This document shows positions 19,311-28,583 of a DNA stretch of 64,000 nt, one piece after another; the stretch's first letter is position 1, and every line of letters begins with the position of its first letter. The notes beneath the pieces are model-generated. The model saw nothing but the letters and a program-made list of their open reading frames with translations. It was not told the origin of the DNA and did no database searches. The translations under genes and the position numbers were made by a program. Source of the stretch: Alphaproteobacteria bacterium (lineage in GTDB: Bacteria > Pseudomonadota > Gammaproteobacteria > JAGOUN01); the NCBI GenBank assembly GCA_021151585.1, contig JAGKWX010000006.1:1-64000 (forward strand), written 5' to 3'.

Positions 19311-20195
19311 CTAGTTATTCACTATTATTTTAGCTATTGCTTGCCCCATTTGTATAGCATTAGCGCTCAATCCATTGATCCACTCTATTTTATCTTGTTC
19401 AAATAAGGTAATGACTGTCGATCCCAAACTAAAATAACCCAACTCGGCACCTTTTTCTAAAGTAATATCGAGGTTATTATAATTAAATCGTGTGACATCG
19501 TGTCTATCACGCGGTGGTGTGATTTTCCCGGCCCAAACAGTAGCGATACTGCCAACAATCATCGCGCCGACTAAAATCACCGCCATTTTGCCGACAGAAG
19601 TTTCAAAAATTGCAATCACTCGCTCATTTTTTGCAAATAATCCATCTACATGCAGTGCAGTACAAGGACTCACTGAAAACAAAGCCCCAGGTACATATAT
19701 CATTTCTAACAATCGCCCTGTCATGGGCATGTGTACACGATGGTAATTATGTGGTGCTAAATAAATAAGCGCATGGGAACCATCTTGAAATATTTCTGCC
19801 AATCGTTGATCACCCGCCAGTAATTGCAAAACAGAATAATATTTGCCTTTTGCTTGTAATAATTGATCTTGTTCTAACACTCCTACCTGGCTCAGCACAC
19901 CATCGGCTGGACTGGTAATACTGTTTTCATCAGCATCGATTGGCCGTGCATGTTCTTTTAATCGTCGAATAAAGAAATCATGAAAACTTAAGTAGTTATA
20001 CGGATTTTCTTCCAGCGCTTCTGACATATCAATAGCGTAGCTATGCTTAAAAAGCCGAATAAACGCATTTTTTATTATTGATAAGCGAGAATTGGCGAGA
20101 TAACCTAACAAATTAGTGAGTACTTTTTGAAAAAATACTTGTTGGAAAAATAATTGAATTTTTGTACGCATAAAAAGGTGAACAGATTGAAACAT
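19311..20195 (-). CDS. psd: Phosphatidylserine decarboxylase
   Basis: The product (294 aa from the ATG at 20195; an alternative ATG lies at 20213) makes phosphatidylethanolamine at the inner membrane. The self-cleavage site that generates the pyruvoyl group is the LGST motif at the end of GYFSLGST (Ser259 from this start). Other family marks are TSPADGVL and YLAPHNYHRVHMP. Length fits the proteobacterial type I enzyme. The next gene starts two bases after its stop. Confidence 0.94.
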   Translation of the reverse strand: MFQSVHLFMRTKIQLFFQQVFFQKVLTNLLGYLANSRLSIIKNAFIRLFKHSYAIDMSEALEENPYNYLSFHDFFIRRLKEHARPIDADENSITSPADGVLSQVGVLEQDQLLQAKGKYYSVLQLLAGDQRLAEIFQDGSHALIYLAPHNYHRVHMPMTGRLLEMIYVPGALFSVSPCTALHVDGLFAKNERVIAIFETSVGKMAVILVGAMIVGSIATVWAGKITPPRDRHDVTRFNYNNLDITLEKGAELGYFSLGSTVITLFEQDKIEWINGLSANAIQMGQAIAKIIVNN

Positions 20196-20252
20196 ATACC
20201 TATTATGCCACATGCTTCAACCTGTCTACCAGGGCTACTATTCGGCCGAAGT

Positions 20253-20444
20253 TTATTCTTCGGCAACTTTGCGTGATTGGTACACCAAATCACCTTGATC
20301 GTCATGAATACCGATGCTTGCCTGGGTATTCTCTCTAGTTAACATAGCGGTAAAACGAACGATTAAAGACTGCAAATCATCGCCGAAGCCATGAAATATG
20401 CTAACATTATTTACATTGAGTGAAGCATGATAAATACCGTCCAT
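20253..20444 (-). CDS. Small hypothetical protein (63 aa)
   Basis: A 63-aa frame (MDGIYHASLNVNNVSIF...) is preceded by an excellent ribosome site, GGAGGA, seven to eight bases before its ATG. It ends 57 bases before psd on the same strand. The product is soluble, without a membrane segment or cysteine, with alternating hydrophobic strands; I recognise no family. Codon use looks normal for the window. The strong ribosome site is the main support. Confidence 0.55.
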   Translation of the reverse strand: MDGIYHASLNVNNVSIFHGFGDDLQSLIVRFTAMLTRENTQASIGIHDDQGDLVYQSRKVAEE

Positions 20445-20840
20445 TGCTTATTCCTCCATAAAAATACTTTAGTCCTTCTCGTTACAAAATCCTCAGTAAC
20501 AAACTAATTGTAGCTTAAGCAACCTTAAGGAAACCTTAGCAGATAAAATTTAACTTAATTTTTTTGCAAGAAATGAACCTAGATGCCATACCAACGTACA
20601 TCGGCATGCAGTCTCTACACAGGCCGGCTAAGAAGCAATGCGCTAATGTGTAATATAAATACAATTATTAGAGTCATAGCAAACAAGCTTAGATTCGGCG
20701 CAGTAAATCCCATACAGCAGATAAGTCACTACAGAATCTAGGCTCATATTCTAAGTCCTATCGGCTATTTTTGCACTAGCCGAGCTGAACATTATTGGAG
20801 CCTGTAGATGATTGACTGCCTCCACTTTGACAAACCTGAC
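20445..20840. other. 396-base intergenic region with degenerate inverted repeats
   Basis: No convincing gene. An 11-base inverted repeat with one mismatch pairs AGCTTAGATTC (20686-20696) with GAATCTAGGCT (20734-20744). A perfect 7-bp hairpin, TCGGCTA/TAGCCGA at 20761-20783 with a nine-base loop, lies about 60 bases beyond the end of the coiled-coil gene and may help end its transcript, though it lacks a T-run. Related AGCTTAGAT and AATCTAGG words recur at 31.8-31.9 kb. Confidence 0.4.
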
Positions 20841-21434
20841 TTAACTGTTTCTGGGTGTTTTTTGACCGCCTGCCCCTTGAGAAAAAACATCAACAGGCTT
20901 ACTCAGCTCTGTTAAGCAATACAATAAGGTGGTTTGCACATTGGTTATTCGTTCATGAAATTGTTTAGTGGCACTAGTCAATTCCGCTATTTTAGCTTCG
21001 CCGTGACTGTATTGCACTAACTCCTTTTCATACTGATTTTCAAAAGAGCTGCGCTCATTCTCTCGAGTAGCCAGGTTTTCTAGTAAATTTTTTTTTGTTT
21101 CATTAAGCTGTTCTAACTTCTGAGTTAAGTCACGTATTTCTTCATCGCAGCCGCTGTTTTCTAACAATAGCTTTCGCTTTAGTTGCGTTGTAGAATCGTT
21201 GGCTGCCAATTCCTTTGTTTCATTTTCCATTAATTTTTTTAATTCCGACTCTAATTTTTTTCTCTCTCCCAAAAGCTGGTTTACCTTACTTTTCTTTTGT
21301 TGGAAGAGTCGGTTTTGTGTTTCAAGCTCATTTTGTAGCGTGGTCAATTCGTATTTAAGTCTCTCTTTCCGCTTACTTTTTATATTTTTTATAGATTGTT
21401 CTATTTCTTTAACATGCTGATGTAAGTCAAACAT
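20841..21434 (-). CDS. Coiled-coil protein downstream of the WH2-like repeat protein
   Basis: The 197-aa product is almost entirely heptad-rich coiled coil from about residue 8 to 150 (runs such as KSKVNQLLGERKKLESELKK), with a short C-terminal tail ending GAGGQKTPRNS. No signal peptide or membrane span. Its ATG directly follows the stop of the 602-aa gene (TAAATG), so the two are co-translated. I recognise no family; a dimerisation partner, chaperone or co-secreted effector of the upstream protein are possible and unproven. Confidence 0.7.
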   Translation of the reverse strand: MFDLHQHVKEIEQSIKNIKSKRKERLKYELTTLQNELETQNRLFQQKKSKVNQLLGERKKLESELKKLMENETKELAANDSTTQLKRKLLLENSGCDEEIRDLTQKLEQLNETKKNLLENLATRENERSSFENQYEKELVQYSHGEAKIAELTSATKQFHERITNVQTTLLYCLTELSKPVDVFSQGAGGQKTPRNS

Positions 21435-23243
21435 TTATGGACTCCACTTAGTACTGCTATCGCTGTCACTGTCGCTTTCAAGACGCTGATCTTTCCTGTA
21501 ATTCGAGAGGCGTTGAGCTAGGTATAATGCATGATCCTCATGTGTATCTGAGAATTTTGGCCTGTTAGCTTGGCCTACTGGCTTAAGCGACTCTTTTCCT
21601 TGCTGTAGGTCATGCAAGAAATCCGGCAGACGTGCTTTATGACTAGCCGCTTCATGTTCTGAATACCCTTTGCTTGGCGATTGGTTCTCTCGACGTTTAG
21701 GCGAAGGTGGAGGTGGTGGCTTCAATTGCCCTTGTGTTATCTCCCGTCTCAGCACATCTCCTATTTTGTTTATAGCCGGTGAAGTTATACTCGATGTTAA
21801 TAGGTTCGCGCCTTTCATCGGCGAGAGTGTCTTCGCCTGTGAGGCTTGTTGACCCACTCGAGGAGGAGGTGGTGGTGGCTTCCATTGCCCTTGTGTTATC
21901 TCCCGTCTCAGCATATCTCCTACTTGGTTTATAGCCAGTGAAGTTATACTCGATGTTAATAGGTTCGCGCCTTTCATCGGCGAGGGTGTCTTCGCCTGTG
22001 AGGCTTGTTGACCCACTCGAGGAGGAGGTGGTGGTGGCTTCCATTGCCCTTGTGTTATCTCCTGTCTCAGCATATCTCCTATTTTGTTTATAGCCGGTGA
22101 AGTTATACTCGATGTTAATAGGTTCGCGCCTTTCATCGGCGAGGGTCTTGCCGGAGAAGCGGATGCTTGTTTCGTTGATCGTCGTGGCGAAGTAAACACT
22201 GACTCCGGTGATTTCTCAAGAACTTCTGGCCTTTCTTCTGAACATAACGCGTCTATTTGTTGCCTCAACCAATGTATTTTGTTGTTTGCTTGATCAAAGT
22301 CACGTTGTGCATGTTCTAGACTAGCTTGTTGAGTTTGTCTAGCATGCGCTAAACATTTAATCTCATCCCTGACCTCCTTCAATCGATTAACCACTTGCGG
22401 TATATTTGCTTGCAATGTATCAGAGGTCTCCTTAGCTAGCGCTATTTCTTGTTGAAGTTTTTCTATTTTTTCTCGTTTACCTGTAATCATTTCGCCAAGA
22501 GACTCACAGTCGCAAGATGCATTTAGCTGCCGTCTTTGTTCTGCCTCGACTCTTTTTATGCTTATTTCTGATCTTAAATTTTCAATCTCTACTGCTATTT
22601 CTTTTGCTTGCGTTTCTGCATTCTCTATGTCATTTTTGACATTCTGCACTTGGCCTGTTAGCGTATCGATAATTTTTTCGTCTTTATCTTCTAACCTATT
22701 ATCTGAGTTTTCATTGTTATTCACATGCATATCAATAAGCCCTTTAAGGATTTCTTCAGACATATCTGGACATGCAAAAATTGGATATCTGAGCTTAGGC
22801 AAAGAGATCTTATTTTCAAAGAATTTGCTTAATTTTCGCTCTATAGATTTCAAATAGCTCGGCTCTGCATTCTTTAATACGCGGTCAATTGCTCCTAGGA
22901 AAAATGGACGCAACTGAATGATTTCCTCTTCTACAGAGACGAAAATATACCAAGGATGAATTAAGACTATGCATTGTGATGTTTCTCGATTTTCCGTGCT
23001 AACAAGCATAAATTCATCACAAGGTAGAGAGCTTATTATACTTTCAAACGCTGCTATGTTATCGGAACAGGCTTGCTTGGCTAAGCTGTCTAAAGTTGAC
23101 AGCAGATTTTCTAACCTCAATACTTCAGAACCTGTAAACAGATTCTTGCTAACAAAATCTTTATAGCTGCTGATAGGCTGTGCATTCTTCGAAACTAGCT
23201 CAAAAGCGTTTGCTGAATCTCGGCGATGTTTAATGTTAAACAT
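21435..23243 (-). CDS. Candidate actin-nucleator-like protein: WH2-like/polyproline repeats, acidic tail
   Basis: The 602-aa protein has (i) a globular N-terminus (1-180) of unknown fold; (ii) coiled coil (about 185-335); (iii) three nearly identical 53-aa repeats starting at 368, 421 and 474, each with an amphipathic helix ending MLRREITQGQWKP or VLRREITQGQLKP and then five or six prolines; (iv) a looser fourth copy, FLHDLQQGKESLKPV, near 542; (v) a helix HALYLAQRLSNYRKD followed by SDSDSDSS and a Trp at 600. LxxEIxxGxLKP resembles the actin-binding WH2 motif, although the Gly-to-Leu spacing is one residue shorter than consensus. Order polyPro/WH2/helix/acidic-Trp recalls WASP, RickA and VopL. 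Host-actin targeting is inference. Confidence 0.6.
   Translation of the reverse strand: MFNIKHRRDSANAFELVSKNAQPISSYKDFVSKNLFTGSEVLRLENLLSTLDSLAKQACSDNIAAFESIISSLPCDEFMLVSTENRETSQCIVLIHPWYIFVSVEEEIIQLRPFFLGAIDRVLKNAEPSYLKSIERKLSKFFENKISLPKLRYPIFACPDMSEEILKGLIDMHVNNNENSDNRLEDKDEKIIDTLTGQVQNVKNDIENAETQAKEIAVEIENLRSEISIKRVEAEQRRQLNASCDCESLGEMITGKREKIEKLQQEIALAKETSDTLQANIPQVVNRLKEVRDEIKCLAHARQTQQASLEHAQRDFDQANNKIHWLRQQIDALCSEERPEVLEKSPESVFTSPRRSTKQASASPARPSPMKGANLLTSSITSPAINKIGDMLRQEITQGQWKPPPPPPRVGQQASQAKTPSPMKGANLLTSSITSLAINQVGDMLRREITQGQWKPPPPPPRVGQQASQAKTLSPMKGANLLTSSITSPAINKIGDVLRREITQGQLKPPPPPSPKRRENQSPSKGYSEHEAASHKARLPDFLHDLQQGKESLKPVGQANRPKFSDTHEDHALYLAQRLSNYRKDQRLESDSDSDSSTKWSP
21705..22142 (-). 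repeat. Three tandem 159-bp coding repeats
   Basis: The period is exactly 159 bp: the GGCTTC(A/C)ATTGCCC word recurs at 21718, 21877 and 22036. Copies differ by only a few substitutions and keep the frame (53 aa), implying recent duplication or ongoing gene conversion. The unit encodes SPMKGANLLTSSIT, the WH2-like helix and the polyproline block. Confidence 0.9.
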
Positions 23244-23516
23244 TAGTCCTCACTTTAGTTTATTTGTTTTAGCACATTATCCTATATCCCGCACTCACAA
23301 CCGACGACATAATGTGAATACGCGAATTCAAACACTTTTTTGGAAATTTTTTCACCGTAGTGGTCGCGTACTCTGCTTGTAGAAAAAAATTCAAGCACAA
23401 CACTTATTCTCAAAGCTAAAAACGTGTTCGCTACGATTCTAACAACGGAATCTAGGATGTTGCATAATATCAAAGAAGATTCACCAAGAAAACAACAATT
23501 TCTGGGTATTAATTAG

Positions 23517-25388
23517 TCAGATTGCTTTTCTCAAGTGAACTAACAACAATGATATCGCCGCGGGCGTGACACCAGGAATACGCGCAGCCATGCCAACGGT
23601 ATCGGGCTTAATGGATGAAAATTTCTGTTGTACTTCATTCGATAATCCAACCACATCGGCGTAATCGATATCAACTGGGATACGCAATGATTCATAACGC
23701 TGCTGTCTATCAATTTCTATTTGCTGTCGATCAATATAGCCTGCATATTTAACTTGTACTTCGACTTGCTCCGCCACCGCGTCATCTTCTATCCATGGCG
23801 AAAAAATATCTAAGGTTTTTAGGTTTTGATACGAAATATTTGGGCGTTTTAATAAATCTAACAAAGAATATTCACGCTCTATTTTTTGACCGATCAGTTG
23901 TTCTACCGCATCACCCTTAGCATTTCCAGGTTGTACCCACGTTGTTTTTAAACGTTGCGTTTCAGCAGCGATTTTGTGCATTTTATTTTCAAAATGACGC
24001 CAACGTTGATCAGAAATCAAGCCCAATTGTCTCGCAACGGGTGTTAAGCGTTGATCTGCATTATCTTCACGAAGTGATAAGCGATATTCAGCGCGACTGG
24101 TAAACATACGATAAGGTTCTTGGGTACCTCGCGTGATTAAATCATCAATCATGACCCCCATATAGGCTTGATCACGTCGTGGAAACCAACCTTCTTTATT
24201 TTTGGCGCGCAATCCGGCATTCATTCCAGCAATTAATCCTTGAGCTGCGGCTTCCTCATATCCTGTGGTTCCATTAATTTGTCCAGCAAAAAATAAATTA
24301 GCTATAAATTTGGTTTCTAATGTGCCGTGTAAATCTTGCGGATTAAAAAAATCATACTCAATAGCATAACCAGGACGTGTAATATGAGCGTTTTCAAATC
24401 CAATAATAGAGCGAACAAATTGTACTTGTGCATCAAACGGTAAACTTGTCGAAATGCCATTAGGATAAATTTCAAAACTATTCAACCCTTCTGGCTCAAC
24501 AAAAATTTGATGCTTGTCTTTATCCGCAAAACGCACGATCTTGTCTTCAATCGAAGGACAATAACGCGGACCAACACCCTCAATTTTGCCAGAATACATG
24601 GCCGAACGATGGAGATGTTCGCGAATAATATCATGTGTTTTGGGGGTCGTGTATGTCATATGACAATCAATTTGTTGCGGATGTTGAGAAACAGTACCTA
24701 AATATGAAAACACAGGGCAAGGATTATCACCCGGCTGCACACCCATGACAGAATAATCTAAACTACGTGAATCAATACGCGGTGGAGTTCCTGTTTTTAA
24801 ACGCCCAACACGAAATGGCAATTCACGCAAACGATTTGCAAGCGCAATTGACGGCGGATCACCTGCACGACCACCGGCGTGGCTTTGATCGCCGACATGA
24901 ATTTTTCCACCTAAAAATGTTCCAACCGTTAACACAACGCTAGTGGAAAAAAATTTTAGGCCAAATTGTGTGACAACACCTTTAACACTATCATGCTCAA
25001 CGATAAGATCATCGACAGCTTGTTGAAAAATCGTTAGATTTTCTTGGGTTTCAAGCATGCGACGAATCGCACGTTTATACAATTCACGATCGGCTTGAGC
25101 ACGCGTAGCGCGAACAGCCGGGCCTTTGCTGGCATTTAATATACGAAATTGAATACCCGCTGAGTCGATAGCCTGCGCCATCGCTCCACCCATGGCGTCA
25201 ATTTCTTTCACTAAATGCCCTTTACCAATGCCGCCAATGGCAGGATTACAAGACATTTGGCCTAATGTTTCTATGTTATGTGTCAGTAACAGCGTTTGGG
25301 CACCCATACGGGCAGCCGCCATTGCCGCTTCTGTGCCTGCGTGACCACCGCCGATGATAATAACGTCATAATGTTGTTCAAGATTCAT
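23517..25388 (-). CDS. mnmG: tRNA uridine-34 carboxymethylaminomethyl modification enzyme MnmG
   Basis: The product (623 aa from the ATG at 25388) is the FAD-binding partner of MnmE, making cmnm5U34 in tRNAs. FAD motif VIIIGGGHAGTEAAMAAARMG is at the N-terminus, then MSCNPAIGGIGKGHL, and the C-terminal helical domain ends in the usual IPGVTPAAISLLLVHL. The open frame extends upstream to 25463, but those residues do not match the family. No strong ribosome site is visible. MnmE is encoded 4.4 kb away on the same strand. Confidence 0.95.
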   Translation of the reverse strand: MNLEQHYDVIIIGGGHAGTEAAMAAARMGAQTLLLTHNIETLGQMSCNPAIGGIGKGHLVKEIDAMGGAMAQAIDSAGIQFRILNASKGPAVRATRAQADRELYKRAIRRMLETQENLTIFQQAVDDLIVEHDSVKGVVTQFGLKFFSTSVVLTVGTFLGGKIHVGDQSHAGGRAGDPPSIALANRLRELPFRVGRLKTGTPPRIDSRSLDYSVMGVQPGDNPCPVFSYLGTVSQHPQQIDCHMTYTTPKTHDIIREHLHRSAMYSGKIEGVGPRYCPSIEDKIVRFADKDKHQIFVEPEGLNSFEIYPNGISTSLPFDAQVQFVRSIIGFENAHITRPGYAIEYDFFNPQDLHGTLETKFIANLFFAGQINGTTGYEEAAAQGLIAGMNAGLRAKNKEGWFPRRDQAYMGVMIDDLITRGTQEPYRMFTSRAEYRLSLREDNADQRLTPVARQLGLISDQRWRHFENKMHKIAAETQRLKTTWVQPGNAKGDAVEQLIGQKIEREYSLLDLLKRPNISYQNLKTLDIFSPWIEDDAVAEQVEVQVKYAGYIDRQQIEIDRQQRYESLRIPVDIDYADVVGLSNEVQQKFSSIKPDTVGMAARIPGVTPAAISLLLVHLRKAI

Positions 25389-25545
25389 ATAAAAAGGTAT
25401 CACAATATCTACATACCCCTGTACAGAGGTTATATATATTTTAATTATCAAATTAATAGCCATCGATTATACCTTCTGATCATTATTGATTCAACTGTCA
25501 AACGATGTCACAATCTTTTATCGATACTAAGGATTGGAGCCAGTC

Positions 25546-26580
25546 TTGCCATTCGCCAAACAAAATAATTATCATGCTTTCCATGGCCTGTTTTTCGCTT
25601 TTTTATTTGCTCTTGCAAGTAATTACATTGCAAGCGTTCACTGGATACAACAACATGGTTTTAGCCCCCTAGTTATCGCGATTGTTATCGGAATGGTATA
25701 TGGCAGTACTCTACGGTCATATTTACCGCATGAATGGACTCCTGGTATTCAGTTTGCGGCCAAGAAAATACTGCGTTTTGCTATTGTGTTTTATGGTTTT
25801 CGCCTCACTTTCCAAGAAGTATACCAAGTGGGACTACATGGATTTACGCTGGATGTGCTTATCGTCGCGCTGACCATGATCATGGGTAGCATTATTGGTA
25901 TAAAAATTTTTAAACTCGATCGCGATATTGCTATTTTAATTAGCAGCGGCGCCGCCATTTGCGGTGCAGCAGCCGTTTTAGCCACGGAAGGAGTATTGAA
26001 AAGCGAGCCTTACAAAGCTTCTCTCGCCGTTATTACGGTAGTACTCTTCGGCACAATCGCTATGTTTTTATATCCATTTTTGCAAAACCTGCATTTTTTT
26101 AACTTGGATAATATCGCATATGGCATCTACGCTGGTGCAAGCATCCATGAAGTAGCGCAAGTGGTCGTCGCCGGTAATGCAGTATCACCTGAAGCGGGCA
26201 ATATTGCGGTTATTGTTAAAATGACGCGCGTCATGTTGTTAGCGCCAATGCTGATTGTGTTGGGTTGTTATATACGCCAGAGCAAACAGCATTCACTGAA
26301 TCACACCAATACCATCTCGGCATGGAAAAGCATCCCTTGGTTCGCGGTAATGTTTATTTTTATTGTGGGTTTTAATTCACTAAACACACTTCCGCAACCC
26401 ATTATTAGCCTTATCAATCAACTAGATAATTTTCTATTAACCATGGCCATGGCGGCACTAGGTATTGAAACCAACTTCAAAAAAGTTAAAGACATAGGAT
26501 TAAAACCTATTTATTTTGCATTATTTTTATTTATCTGGCTTATTTTGGGTTGTTTTTTGATCGGTCAAACGCTTTCATAA
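25546..26580 (+). CDS. YeiH/UPF0324 family putative sulfate exporter
   Basis: The 344-aa membrane protein has about ten spans and family segments PLVIAIVIGMVYG, SSGAAICGAAAVLATEG and YGIYAGASIHEVAQVVVAG. Members are annotated as putative sulfate or thiol-compound exporters; the substrate is not established. I start at TTG 25546 because GGAG (25536-25539) lies six bases upstream; an in-frame TTG at 25534 would lack this. It is divergent from mnmG. Confidence 0.82.
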   Translation: MPFAKQNNYHAFHGLFFAFLFALASNYIASVHWIQQHGFSPLVIAIVIGMVYGSTLRSYLPHEWTPGIQFAAKKILRFAIVFYGFRLTFQEVYQVGLHGFTLDVLIVALTMIMGSIIGIKIFKLDRDIAILISSGAAICGAAAVLATEGVLKSEPYKASLAVITVVLFGTIAMFLYPFLQNLHFFNLDNIAYGIYAGASIHEVAQVVVAGNAVSPEAGNIAVIVKMTRVMLLAPMLIVLGCYIRQSKQHSLNHTNTISAWKSIPWFAVMFIFIVGFNSLNTLPQPIISLINQLDNFLLTMAMAALGIETNFKKVKDIGLKPIYFALFLFIWLILGCFLIGQTLS

Positions 26581-26612
26581 GCTTAACTTAAGAAAATTAA
26601 GTTAAACTTATG
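26576..26612 (+). repeat. Hairpin spanning the start codon of the following gene
   Basis: Arms 26576-26590 (CATAAGCTTAACTTA) and 26598-26612 (TAAGTTAAACTTATG) pair with one G-U/mismatch and a seven-base loop. The first arm contains the YeiH stop and the second ends with the ATG at 26610, so the folded RNA would bury the start codon. No T-run follows. Confidence 0.6.
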
Positions 26613-28583
26613 AAAAAAAACTTAGATCAAGTTATGCAAAAGCGCAGTGATTTAACAGCTAAACTTTTTTCAGATCGACTTGAAACAAATAGTGCTTTAT
26701 CAGCAGCTGGCCTGCATCAAGGTCCGCCTCATAAAACGACATCTCAGCAATCAAAACCCCTTGATAGAACACCTTTTACTCAAGGCTCTAGTGATGCATG
26801 GCAAACAATTATTGTAAGCTCAATCTTACATAATGCGTCGGCACCATTATTTTTTATGCAACTTAAAATCATGCGAGAATTGCCATTAAATCATTCCGCG
26901 CCTATTTTATTTGGTATTTGGTCACTAACGGCTTTAATAAATAGTTGGGTAAATTACTACAAATATATTTTACGCTTAACGCCTGAGTTTTCGCTAACAT
27001 TTGAAGACAACAATATCAAAACAAAAAAACCGGGCACATTATATTTTTTCTTCGTTAAGAAAGAACAAAAATTAATATTACATTATAAAATTCTGGTTGA
27101 GACTCAAAACGAAAACACAAATAAACAAGAGCTAATTGAGGAAATTGTCTCATTAGAAAGTACCACTTTGGATCAAAGATTAGTAGATAAATTAGCACAA
27201 GGTAAATTTAACACATTAACAAAAGATGAATCAGTTGCACTCAAAAACTTTATCAAACAAAACTACCCAAATCATCATCCTGTTCTAGTGGCTGATGAAG
27301 ATTTTATCCCAGGCAATCGAAAAGATTCGTGGTTTTTTACCAAATGCGCCATGTCAGAATTTCCATCTATTTTTTCAGGCATGATTCTTGGTTACACCGT
27401 CACTGTCGGACAAAGTGAGTCTTCTAGAGTTGCTGCTGCGATTTTTCTTGGCTTAATGAATTACATTAAAAATCTTTTAATAGATATGCCAATTATAGTT
27501 AATGCGTATGGTACAAATAAATCCCTGGGTAATCTAGGGCTGATTATCGACCAACCTGGCACATGGCTAGTCTTTAATACCCTGGTTATTGGCTTATTGA
27601 AAAATGTTGCGCCTACTGTCATCGCTATATTAACAGCTTACAGTATATTAACGGCAAAAAATATTCCATTTACTGTCAATCTTATTGCCTCTATGATGCT
27701 TTATCCATTTGTTGCATCAACATTTTTGATTTTTACTATGTACGCTTTACAAAAATTAAATCTGAACAAGAGCAGTAAACAAGAGCCAATATCCTTGTGG
27801 AAACATCGCCCAAATTTTAAAACACTTGGAGAGTATTTCGGCATCATAGTTAGTGAAAGTAATTACACAATCTTCTCCATACCTATGTGGCGATCATTAT
27901 TTAGCCATAACTCTGTCGCGTCGATGTTAACTTTACATAACTCTTTCGCAAAAGAAACGTCATCTTGGTGTGATATATTATTAGCCGCACCCGGAGAAAT
28001 ATTAGGGTGGCGCGCATTGACTATCAGCGGATTTTTGACCGTTTTTGCATTATCACCTCATTTCATAGCAACACTGTTGGCAACAATGAACGCTATAGGA
28101 AATATTGCCATCATCTACGACCCAACGGCTGAAGTAGCGACTAGTTTTTTAAAGTTCTTTTTTGAAAACAAAGCTGATTCATTTATTTCACTACTTACTT
28201 ACATAATGCTTAGTCTTGAAATATTTGCTGCTATTATGGGTGCAAAAAGTCAATATTCTAATTTCTTAGAAGCTGTGAAATGTCGCGCAGATGAATTATG
28301 GATAAATACAAATACTGCCTCGGAACATCAAAATCCAGTTATACGGTTTGCAGAAAAAAATAATCAGGATAATAATTTTGCAGGCCCCTATGTTCTATTA
28401 AGAAACCAGGTTATCAACATGAACGCAGAGTATTTTCGTGAAAATTCTCAAATGCACAGCATTGAAAATGAATCAAGAAGCTATCAACAGCTAATAATTA
28501 ATTATTCTATTTTATACGGAGATGAACATAGGGATACAGAACTCGCTGAAACAAAAGACGATTTTTGCTTATCGCCTAGTTAA
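26610..28583 (+). CDS. Hypothetical multi-spanning membrane protein (657 aa)
   Basis: The protein has a polar N-terminus (1-65), two spans near 70-115, a soluble insert (about 125-240), then roughly six further hydrophobic segments up to residue 560 and a hydrophilic tail. I recognise no transporter signature or catalytic motif. The start at 26610 has no ribosome site and lies in a hairpin; ATG 26634 is an alternative. It overlaps the convergent MFS gene by 15 bases at their ends. Architecture (large polar tails on a membrane core) is seen in Legionellales-specific proteins; function unknown. Confidence 0.7.
   Translation: MKKNLDQVMQKRSDLTAKLFSDRLETNSALSAAGLHQGPPHKTTSQQSKPLDRTPFTQGSSDAWQTIIVSSILHNASAPLFFMQLKIMRELPLNHSAPILFGIWSLTALINSWVNYYKYILRLTPEFSLTFEDNNIKTKKPGTLYFFFVKKEQKLILHYKILVETQNENTNKQELIEEIVSLESTTLDQRLVDKLAQGKFNTLTKDESVALKNFIKQNYPNHHPVLVADEDFIPGNRKDSWFFTKCAMSEFPSIFSGMILGYTVTVGQSESSRVAAAIFLGLMNYIKNLLIDMPIIVNAYGTNKSLGNLGLIIDQPGTWLVFNTLVIGLLKNVAPTVIAILTAYSILTAKNIPFTVNLIASMMLYPFVASTFLIFTMYALQKLNLNKSSKQEPISLWKHRPNFKTLGEYFGIIVSESNYTIFSIPMWRSLFSHNSVASMLTLHNSFAKETSSWCDILLAAPGEILGWRALTISGFLTVFALSPHFIATLLATMNAIGNIAIIYDPTAEVATSFLKFFFENKADSFISLLTYIMLSLEIFAAIMGAKSQYSNFLEAVKCRADELWINTNTASEHQNPVIRFAEKNNQDNNFAGPYVLLRNQVINMNAEYFRENSQMHSIENESRSYQQLIINYSILYGDEHRDTELAETKDDFCLSPS

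Noticed and set aside
21697..22044. 115-codon minus-strand frame with Thr/Ser repeats
   Set aside because: Alternative frame of the tandem repeats inside the 602-aa gene; repetition follows from the 159-bp unit.
21705..22142. CRISPR array
   Set aside because: The repeats are contiguous 159-bp coding units with no unique spacers.
23282..23473. 63-codon minus-strand frame between the repeat protein gene and mnmG
   Set aside because: No ribosome site and no recognised family; may be a decayed fragment, but I cannot support a gene.
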